A stretch of DNA of 64,000 bases. It comes from Syngnathus acus (Eukaryota; Chordata; Actinopteri; Syngnathiformes; Syngnathidae). Location: assembly GCF_901709675.1 (NCBI RefSeq), contig NC_051106.1, forward strand, positions 10,798,001-10,862,000, in the 5' to 3' direction. Positions 27,194 through 35,362 of this stretch are shown here, in pieces (within the stretch, counting starts at the first letter, position 1; each line of letters begins with the position of its first letter). Position numbers and translations under genes: made by a program. The notes beneath the pieces are model-generated. The model had not been told where the DNA came from. It was given only the letters and a program-made list of their open reading frames with translations, and searched no databases.

Positions 27194-28281
27194 CGGTGCC
27201 ACTGGGAGAATGAGAAGAAGAGAGAAGATACTTGACGTCAGTCACCCTGACGGCTGACACATGAAGATGGATGACTATTGTCACGACAATACATTGGATG
27301 ATACTGCTTCTCGATGGACACTGCTTCTTGTATGGACACTGCTTTTGGATGAATGTCCTTGTCTTGCAATGACATCAATGTGAAATAGAAGACATCCAAC
27401 ATTGGGGCGGCACGCTTGCACTGGTCAGCACGTCCACCGCAATTCAATGAGGGCTCCGACCTTCCATTGAGCACTTTGCGTCTTCTCCCCATGCCTTTTG
27501 AGGCCTTGTCCCATTGTTGACATCGACTCAGAGCACGTCTTTCGCAAGTTATGACATCACTTCAGAACACTAGGAACGGCTTATGCAACGACTGGTTGAA
27601 TTTGGTTTGATTGATTAGAAAATCCCCACATTCCACCAGAGCTGTATTAAATCGAACAAAAGTGTCATTACAACAAATGACTACCTTCACAAAGTCTCCA
27701 CGAGTTGACGATCTTCCACTTGCCGGGTTGCCGGCTCGCTTCTTTTTTTTCTTTTTTTGGACCTCCTCGACAGCTTCCGACATGCGCGCGGAAAGACTTG
27801 TGGTTATTGTAGTTCTTCTTTACTTTGTCTTCTTCTTCCAGTAGCTTTTGTTTATCCTGTTGCGCCGCCATGTGGTTGCAGTGTGAATTGGATTGTGTTT
27901 TACTGACTCGTAACTACGACTACTACTACTACTACTACTAATAATAATAATAATAAAACTGTGAGAGACAAGAAATTTAAAAAAGGAATATAAATGTATG
28001 AAATTGAGTCGAGACTTCCCTGCTAAAGCTGCTGCCACCGTTACCCAACCCAGAAGAAGCAGTACAAAATAGATGGAGCCAAACACCGGTTGTTATTTGA
28101 ACATTTTTTATTCTGCCAAAAAAAAAAAGCAGCAAGGAACGGACTTGCTCTTGGTGGGGGAACATCGAGACACGTCATTCTACTCCCAGCATGAATCTTT
28201 CAAGAAAATACAATCAAACATAACAAAACCCACAAACTATGTACAATAGAAAGCACCCATAGAGAGGTCCCTTTGATCTTC
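27194..28281. other. adck1 upstream region / terf1 3' UTR
   Basis: About 1.1 kb between two minus-strand genes. An AATAAA on the minus strand (28112-28107) could end terf1 about 170 bp after its stop codon. A lysine-rich short open frame on the minus strand at 27562-27871 has no recognisable relative; it could belong to an adck1 leader exon or be chance. There is a (TAC)/(TAA) triplet repeat at about 27917-27957. Confidence 0.5.
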
Positions 28282-31200
28282 TTAGTCCACTTTGTGGAGC
28301 TTCTCCAGAATCCTCCAGCGGTCTTTCAGCATCACCCCGGTGCGGCCCTCAAAGTCATAATCCTGCAGGATGCGACTCCACTTGCCTTTGCCATGAGTGC
28401 GGACGCCCTGCAACAGCCTAAGATCCAGCTCGTGCGTCCATTTCTACAATATACGTATAGAAATCAGTACGTTTGGAAAAAGAGCACCACGTATCCTCCC
28501 TCCGTCCCTCCCTCCCTCGCTCGCTCCAACTAACCCGATGAGTCCTGCGCCGCGGACTGCCGACAGAAGTGTCGAGATCTACAAAACAGAAAAGCAGCAT
28601 TTGGAGTTGAAATGGAATGGCCTCAACCAACAATGTGTGGAATTGGACATGTTTGGAGCGTCTGCATGGTTTTTGAACTGAGCTGGTAACAATCCAAACT
28701 AGAGAGCGAGCGAGCGAGCGAGCGAGAGAGTCACGTCAAATACCTTTCTTGGACGGTGGCTCCTTCTGAGCATCCTCCTCCCACGTATTTGTTTTCGAGG
28801 ACAAAAGTTTGCGTTTTGCCCTGTATGGGGGTTATATAAAATCAAAGAACAAAATGGGTCATTGCTATGGTTTCAACACGAGTCAACTCCCCTGTTGTCT
28901 TTGCATTCGCGAAGAGCAAGAACGCCTCCGACGACGTCAATCAATTGTCATAAGGAAGCTTTACGTTGCAGCCGTCTCCCCCGATGGGTCGGCTTTATCT
29001 TCAGCGGACAAGCGGACGTTCTACAAGACACAAAAGGACATTGGAATTCTTGCAATTGTCATGTCGAGTTCTCCTAATCCATAAATTAGCAGCATACCCA
29101 CCCCAGGTGCTGCTGCTGCTGTCTTTGCGTCACGTGCCGTCGCCGCGGGTTTCGGCGACGCGTCCATCTGTGAGCAATCTATCCGCCCGCAGGTTATGGA
29201 ATGCGTATGACCATTTCAAAAGAGAATACAGCCAATAAACAGAACTCACTGCTGGAGAACAGTCTTCTGCCAGAGGCGGAGGTGCTTTTTGCCGAGCGAA
29301 CCTTACGTTTCGGTCTTGGGGCAAGTAAAAAAAAAAAAAAAAAACGTTTCATGAACGCTATTGGAGGTGGTCCAAAATGCTTGACAGGTGAGACATTTAG
29401 CTTCCTCAATATTTGAGACGTAACAAAAGCTCTGCTCTGATTAGGATAGCTATTTGTATTCATGTGAATGCAATAAGAGCTTTGCTAGGCTGCCATGACA
29501 ATTTGGTGCGTATTGAAAGCATTTACAGTCCATACTCAACGTCGGCGAGAGTGGTGTCTTGTAAGGCCTCCGCGCTTTGCTTGTCCGCATCAGTCGACAA
29601 GTCAGTGGCCAATAACTCTGCGGGTGACATTTGTGCTCATGGAAGAGAATTCCAAATAGCAATAAACAAAGGCTCAGTGCCACAACTCACTGTTGACCGA
29701 TTGCCATTGGAGGGACACTTGCAGCTTCTTGCTCACTTGGAGATTTGCTTCTGTCCTACAAAAGTGTGAAAGGCAACATTTTACAAAGCGACGCGGCGTG
29801 TCAAGTAGGGTTCCAATTGAGCCTCTGAGAGCGATTCAAGTGGGATAACTCGGGGGGTTCTTTTGCAAAAGAATGATTTCAGATTTATGACTGCAATCAA
29901 ATGTAGAGGTTTTAATATCGGGATGATTTATCTGGCAATGACGACTTCTTCTGGAGGACCGTTGTTTTTGTCGAAATTGTCAGTCGACACGAGCGGATCG
30001 TTTCCTACTTGGTCTGGAGTCTCGCGTGGTCCACCTTCTCCAAGAGAGACTTGTCTTCCGTGGCCACGCCGTCTGTGGCATCCGTACTGCCGGAACACTG
30101 GATCTTCTTGACGGCTTCCTGAGAGATAGACAATCAAAATCAGCTCTCCTCATATTACATACCTTCCCAAAGCATGACCCTCGTGAGAAAAAAGCCTGCG
30201 GTGGGCGTGCCAACATTGGCAAGGAAGTCGGTCGGATTCTTGGCCAGGTAGGCGTCCAGGAAGGTCTGAACCACCTCCAGCAGTCCATCGAAACTGAACA
30301 CGGTGAGGTACGGGTGGTAGGTGTCCATCTGCGCCACAATGTTGGAGAGTTTGGCTGCCACTTTTGGCGGGCATTCGACGTGCTCGTCGAACCACCGGAG
30401 GGCACCGCGCGCCTGCGTTCTTTGGCCTTTCTCCAAGCACAAGGCTACAGCCTGACAAAGACACCAAAATGTCACGTAATCCAAACGGCTCACGTCCCAC
30501 TTGAAGGCAACAGTGGTGGGGAAACCATTTGAATGTTTGTCAACCACATCAAACTATTATCGCTCTCTTTGCGGTTCCTCGCCCACTTCAGGATCACCTG
30601 TACGATGAGGTGAGCATTGATTTCCTCAAACAAGGTTTGATCCTCCACAGCATCTTTCAGGTGAAACCAAGTTTTGGCCGCTGACATAAGCGGCATCACG
30701 TCATCGTCGTCGTTAAATCGGACGTCTGGAGGGGTGATGACGAAAGGTCAAATGAAAGGTTGCACTGTGACACAAAGGTGGGTGGTTGGTGGTTCGTCAG
30801 TCTTACCCAACTTCTTGCCTTGCATGACCCGAGCAAGGAAAGCGCAGATGAGCGTTTTCTCTTGTGAGCTTCCTCCTTCAAATATTGCTGTCTGAGAATG
30901 GGCTGGGAGAGGAAAACGATCATAGGCTCCAGCATATCATAATGGATGGATGGATGGATGCATGCATGGATAATCCTCATTTATTCAGGTGAAAGCAACC
31001 ACTATGTGTTCAGACATGCGCTGTGGATGATTGGGGGGAAACACTTTTTGCACAGTTGGATTAGTTTCGTTTAGTTGATTGTTTAGCACATATTATTACA
31101 GCAATAACAGTGCAAGGAGGGAGACGAAGCCTAGGGCTTGATTAGTAAAGTCAAATGAAAACAACTCACATTCATAAGTGGAGATGGCGTCATTGAAGGC

Positions 31201-31320
31201 ATCGTGACTTCTCTCTTTAAACCGTCGACAAATAGTGTTAAAAAGAAAGTCCACAACCCACTTGGAGACCACAGCGGTGACCTGGCTGCTGTTACAATCG
31301 TCACTGCTAGTCGTGTTCAT
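28282..31320 (-). CDS. terf1: Telomeric repeat-binding factor 1, shelterin subunit
   Basis: TERF1 binds double-stranded TTAGGG repeats as a homodimer and regulates telomere length within shelterin. The TRFH dimerisation domain is encoded by exons 31320-31170, 30887-30807, 30725-30598 and 30451 to about 30215 or 30163. Visible family features are VVSKWVVDFLF, the helix AFLARVMQGKKL, and DTYHPYLTVFSFDGLLE. The C-terminal Myb/telobox domain is exon 28443-28282 (53 aa) with KWTHELDL, GKGKWSRIL and VMLKDRWR. VMLKDRWR matches recalled TERF1, whereas TERF2 has VMIKDRWR. The preceding exons 28578-28535 and 28820-28744 are in phase. The linker between is less certain: candidate exons are 30118-30009, 29755-29691, 29617-29541, 29314-29250 (with a PKRKVR nuclear-localisation-like motif) and 29167-29134. 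Not every phase closes, so the total length is open. The ATG at 31320 precedes the TRFH helix by about 17 codons; the acidic or basic N-terminal region of mammalian TRFs is short or absent. Confidence 0.88.
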
Positions 31321-31337
31321 CGTCGTCGTTTGAGTGT

Positions 31338-31552
31338 TGCAGCCGCTGGCCTGTTGCTGGCTTCTTGCTGGCTTCTTGCTGACTTCTTGCTGGTCTGTTG
31401 CTGGCTTCTTGCTGACTTCTTGCTGGTCTGTTGCTGGCTTCTTGCTGGCTTCTTGCTGACTTCTTGCTGGTCTGTTGCTGGCTTCTTGCTGGCTTCTTGC
31501 TGGCTTCTTGCTGGTCTGTTGCTGGCTTCTTGCTGGCTTCCTGCTGCTTGCG
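31338..31552. repeat. 11-bp minisatellite upstream of terf1
   Basis: About 18-19 copies of an 11-bp unit, TTGCTGGCTTC, with two recurring variants, TTGCTGACTTC and TTGCTGGTCTG. The variants occur in the order A-A-B-C, A-B-C, A-A-B-C, A-A-A-C, A-A, giving a higher-order period of 33-44 bp. It begins about 18 bp upstream of the terf1 ATG. Because 11 is not divisible by three, frames on both strands cycle through three translations; these are not proteins. Confidence 0.95.
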
Positions 31553-31781
31553 TGTTTGGTTTTTGGCGGGAAACCTTGTTGGAAACATTACTAAAATCCT
31601 CTAGCGCCCCTCACAGTCTCGGTGGGGTAAATACAGGTGGGTGGACGATAAGAGGCTTTGCAGCTGACGTCATCAAGCTACCCACATTAGCTTGGCGGCC
31701 ATCTTGGCGGTCAACTTTTCAGTGCCGGTCAACGACTCACACACGCTTTCTTGTTATATCTGCTGCTATTTGAGCTTAAAA

Positions 31782-31959
31782 ATGCCGGATACCTGCTGTG
31801 CTGTTGGATGTAGCAATAGACGAGGCGATAAACCAAATCTTAGCTTCTATAGATTTCTGGCGAACATGAAAAAACGTGATAAATGGATCGCGGATATTCG
31901 TCGTGAACGATGGAAACCTACGATTTACACAAGGATATGCAATGAGGACTTCATATCAG
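31782..31959 (+). pseudogene. THAP-domain first exon (decayed)
   Basis: The THAP domain is a C2CH zinc-coordinating DNA-binding module found in P-element-type transposases and host proteins. This exon starts MPDTCCAVGCSNRRGD, with the first cysteine pair (C-x4-C), and continues with the RWKPTIYTRIC segment. The final ligand pair, normally C-x2-H as in CSEHF, reads CNEDF, so the zinc-binding histidine is aspartate. The exon ends ISG with a good donor (CAG|GTATGT), the usual exon boundary in this family. No following exon was found. The lost ligand and missing remainder argue for a non-functional copy. Confidence 0.6.
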
Positions 31960-32123
31960 GTATGTAAACAAACTATTCACCCCTGATTTGTTTCACAAAA
32001 TGTGAAATAATACAATATGGGATGATACAAATATGATTGTTGAAAATGCTGGGTGCATTTTTAGAAAGGCAGCAAGGCAGGGAATGGGATGATTTCTTCA
32101 GTTCACCCCCCCCCCCCCCCCCC

Positions 32124-32457
32124 GTTTTTATTTTGTGTTTATTTTTCATGATGCTTCATCTGATTGGCTTGAAAACGTTATCAATGTAAATATTGAACTT
32201 CATATTGGAATTGAACAATTAATTCTCGAGTGAATGCATTAGGAAATTTCCCCAAAAATTATTATGAACCTTGTGATACAATGTTTTTGTAATGTAGCAT
32301 TTTTTAACAAGAGGGTTTTTGTTACTTCATTTGGCACAAGGTAAAATCTACATTGGTAAAGTTTTCAAGCCATTGGCACAAGGTTAAATCTTTTATTGGT
32401 TAAGTTTTCAAGCCAATCAGATGTGGCATCATGCAAAAATAAACAAAAAATAAAAAT
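32124..32457. mobile_element. Nested foldback (MITE-like) element
   Basis: Arms of about 53 bp form an imperfect inverted repeat: 32124-32176 (from GTTTTTATTTTGTG to GATTGGCTTGAAAAC) and 32404-32457 (GTTTTCAAGCCAATC to AATAAAAATG). Inside the right arm a unit of about 44 bp beginning TTGGCACAAGG is duplicated in tandem (about 32331-32415). A C homopolymer of about 17 lies at the left edge. No coding capacity. Confidence 0.6.
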
Positions 32458-32527
32458 GGTAGCAACTTGAACAGACAGGTACAGTATCTGAATGATTTCA
32501 CTCTATTCAGTTTTTTAATATGTCAAG

Positions 32528-32746
32528 TTATGAAATGCCATTACAAAACAAATCGACGAGGTAATTATAAATATCTGAATATGAGAGTTCAGGCAGGTCG
32601 GCTGTTGCAAAATGCTCGGGCGATTTTAGCATGCTTCTCGGTAAAAGGTACGGATCCGTTGTGCCAACAAGGTTCAACTTCTCTCTGTAACGTTTCTTGG
32701 ATTCTTCATCCAAATGCCCAACTTCGTTGGATAGCAAATCAGCCAT
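32528..32746 (-). pseudogene. Truncated N-terminus of a transposon-associated protein
   Basis: The frame opens with ATG at 32746 (MADLLSNEVGHLDEESKKRY) and continues with DPYLLPRS and LPELSYSDIYNYLV. This wording recalls the N-terminus of multi-copy fish proteins that later contain SWIM zinc-finger and YqaJ-like recombinase/exonuclease regions; that is memory, not a search. After YNYLV it runs into a stop at about 73 codons, at the edge of the deleted centre of the element. It points inward from the right terminal repeat, opposite to the THAP exon. Confidence 0.5.
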
Positions 32747-33072
32747 AATTCGGATGAAATCGGTGAAAATGTAGCTCAGAAATCAAACAATCTATACAAA
32801 CACGTAGGAACGAGCAGACGAGTTGACCGCCAAGATGGCGGCATAACACAAAATCACGTGATAAAACCACGTGACTGCAAAGCCTCTATTTGATTGGAAT
32901 CTTTCCAATTTTCAGGGATAAGATGAGATCCATGTATATTTGTAGATCAGCGCGTGGTACTGTTTTATGTATAATACGTGGAAGCAAAATCAACAAAATC
33001 GCAAGTGAAGCACTCGTAGCAGAATTGAGCATGACTACAATTGTACATCAAAACCTGGTATGCACGACAACT

Positions 33073-33078
33073 TTTATT
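33073..33078 (-). terminator. Candidate lamtor3 polyadenylation signal
   Basis: AATAAA on the minus strand, about 140 bp after the lamtor3 stop codon. A canonical hexamer at a typical distance; no direct evidence of use. Confidence 0.5.
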
Positions 33079-33217
33079 CAGATGACCAGTATCAGATTAA
33101 ACCCAAAACCTTTGTTTACAACACAGCACAAAGCGTTGATGTTAAATCCTGCTTGAAGGGACTCCGCTCCGTTTCCTGATGTCGATCCACCCTTGAGGCT
33201 TTGATGTCGCTCACACT

Positions 33218-34430
33218 TTATGTCACTTCGACGACCTGCCTCAGCTCATTTATTAGTGGAGCCAACTCCTTCTCTAAACTCATGATGAGACCTGAGAAAA
33301 AGACAGAGAGGAACAAAGCTCAGCTCACAATCTCACTGTAAGAGGGCAAAACTCGATCAATCAAAATCAGTCCTCAAGGGGAGCGAGCCGTCCTGCCAGC
33401 TTTGCACGTCTTCCTGCGGGAGACATGGAAAACAGGCAAGACAGCGCCCCTTGAGGACGGGAGCTAGACACGCCTTACTCATGGGACAACAAACAAACCG
33501 TTGTTTACCTGTGTTGGCGTTGCCGCTGGCGATGAAACTGATGACAAGAGGCAACCAGTTGAACTGCACAATCTATTGAACACAGAGACATACATATCAG
33601 ATCATGATCGAAGAGGACACAAGAAAACCATGATGTGACGATGATGATGATGATGATTCATTAGCCTCATTTTTTCTCTGTCTTCTCGGGCGTATTATAT
33701 TAGAAAAGAAACAGTGTGACCTGGTAGCTATTGTAGTAGCAGATAATACTCTTGTTTTTGGAGAGGCCCAGTTTGCTGCCTTGATCTGTTGCCAGAGCAA
33801 ACGTGGACAAGAACCCTGGTCTCAGCGCATGCACCGGAGCATTGTCATTGGCAACTGCAGGAAGAACGGAGAAAAAGAAATCAGCAAGCTACAGAAGAAC
33901 AGATTTGTGAGCAAACGTGTCCAAGCATTTTGCTTGAATACCTTTGATAACTGGAACTCCATCTCTGTCTGTAACCACGATTGCGTGAAGACCTTCGACA
34001 CTGCATACACAACAGATGCCGTAAAAAGACAAAACCAAATTGAGCCGAAAATCAAATTCAATCAACGATTTAGAGAATCATAACACCCAAGTGAAAACGC
34101 ACGTCATGTCAAAATACAATACGTTGATGCATGTGATCAGCTCATACTACCTACATACGTATATAGTCAAATGATTTCACATACCTTTGCAGCTGTTTGT
34201 ACAGATATCTTTTCAAGTCCTGTAAAAGAGAAATGTTGGATCATGGAAAGGAACCAAATATACTGTACATATCACGACTGTATACAGGGAGTCCAAAGTT
34301 TCGTTCCTACCAACCATGGTTGAAATTTGCATGGTTCTCAACTTCTCTCACTGACCCATTCTGCTTTCTGAAAACATCTGCGCTAAGAGTAAGAACCACG
34401 TATGATGCGCGAAATACTCACGTCAGCCAT
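33218..34430 (-). CDS. lamtor3: Ragulator subunit LAMTOR3 (MP1), roadblock-fold scaffold
   Basis: LAMTOR3 pairs with LAMTOR2 in the pentameric Ragulator complex on late endosomes and lysosomes, which recruits Rag GTPases and mTORC1 and scaffolds MEK/ERK. Six exons are readable with matching phases: 34430-34422 (only Met-Ala-Asp), 34219-34185, 34000-33942, 33854-33721, 33572-33509, 33291-33218. They total 375 nt, predicting 124 aa, the length of the human protein. Diagnostic runs are GLHAIVVTDRDGVPVIK, NDNAPVHALRPGFLSTFALA, GLSKNKSIICYYNSYQ and LEKELAPLINELRQVVEV, all close to recalled human LAMTOR3. The single roadblock/LC7 domain spans nearly the whole protein. The first exon is nine coding nucleotides followed by GTGAGT. 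A GTCACATGAC motif lies about 350 bp upstream. Confidence 0.96.
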
Positions 34431-35362
34431 GGTGGTCGCTCCGTGTCATTCACGCTTTCTATCGACAATAGAAGTGAAACAATAAGAAATGTTCAACAAT
34501 GAATGACACAAATTGAAGTTGACCAAGCACATTCGTGGATGCTAAAGTGAACGCTAACTCGACCCACTTTGGTCCGTTTTCCCACCAACTGGGTCAAATA
34601 AGCAACACGAGCTGAATACATGACATAAGTGAACTAAATGTGCTTTCGGAGCGTGAGACGACTCCACATACCAGTACCAGGCCTCCCTCGGGTTAATGGA
34701 TCCAGAAGTGGGCTCTGCGAAAGCTACTGCAGCCACTCGCTCTCACCACCAGCACAGATGAGACCGTCAGGCAGGCGCACGTCACATGACCTGCTTGTTT
34801 TCTTTCCGCTTAGCGAAGGACACTTGTCGAACGTCAAAGCTGCGCAATTTGCGCAAGGTAAAAAGAAGGTGCGCGCGCGCGCGCGCGTGCAGCGGACCTA
34901 CCTCGACCATCGATATAGAGAAATAAACACTACGGGATGCGCGCTGTAAGCTCAGACCATTTTTTTTTGAACGTCTGTGTCAAACATACGGTACATGACC
35001 ATGGCGTGCCAACTCAGCCAAGCCGATCTCAGGCGACGTCGCCACAAGGCGGCCATGTTGGGACAGAGCTTCTTTTTTCTTTCTTTCTCCAAATGGCTTT
35101 AATGAACAAATTGCACAAGTACAGCGGTAAATACAACAGAGCACATATCACGATTGTGCAAATTCAGAACAGACAAAAATGCGATTACATATGAGCAATA
35201 AGAATAGGGGGAATTTAACAAAACAATACACTTCATATTTGTAAAACAAAGTGTGGAATTACTTAAGGTAAGAAGTAGCCTAATAAGAACCTATTATAAG
35301 AGTTAAAATCAGAACATTTGTGTTGAAAGAATTTGTAACAATTGTGTAAAGTGCACAAATAA
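34431..35362. other. lamtor3 upstream / rdh14 downstream interval
   Basis: About 930 bp with no supported exon. Contains a GTCACATGAC (CLEAR-like) motif at 34781-34790, a (GC)n run near 34873-34887, and a GGCGGCCATGTTGG (YY1-like) motif near 35047. A minus-strand ATTAAA at about 35098-35103 could serve rdh14. Confidence 0.5.
34781..34790. promoter_or_regulatory. CLEAR-like E-box upstream of lamtor3
   Basis: GTCACATGAC differs from the TFEB/MiT consensus GTCACGTGAC at one base and lies about 350 bp upstream of the lamtor3 ATG. Lysosomal genes are known MiT targets; function here is inference. Confidence 0.3.

Larger units (their letters stand above)
31651..32887. mobile_element. Decayed DNA transposon with terminal inverted repeats and two inward-facing genes
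   Basis: The two ends share inverted blocks: AGAGGCTTTGCAG at 31651-31663 and its reverse complement at 32875-32887, then GCCATCTTGGCGGTCAACT near 31698-31716 and inverted near 32822-32840. About 60-80 bp inside each end an ATG opens a different protein: a THAP DNA-binding domain on the plus strand (left) and, on the minus strand (right), the start of a protein whose wording resembles a fish family that I associate with SWIM/YqaJ-type nuclease genes. The centre has no transposase and contains a separate foldback element, so the copy is internally deleted. I could not find a clean target-site duplication. It sits between terf1 and lamtor3. Confidence 0.6.

Noticed and set aside
27562-27871. 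Lysine-rich minus-strand frames upstream of adck1
   Set aside because: Two overlapping frames, poly-lysine from a poly-T run, and no family match; insufficient to call a gene.
30009-30137. Alternative reading of the terf1 exon after TRFH as a Gly-Arg-rich frame ending at 29928
   Set aside because: Open and in phase with the 30163 donor, but it gives no family-like sequence and terminates before the Myb domain; kept only as a possible isoform in the findings.
31204-31773. 189-codon plus-strand frame rich in Leu-Ala-Ser-Cys-Trp
   Set aside because: It is the translation of the 11-bp minisatellite plus antisense of the terf1 first exon; no independent protein features.
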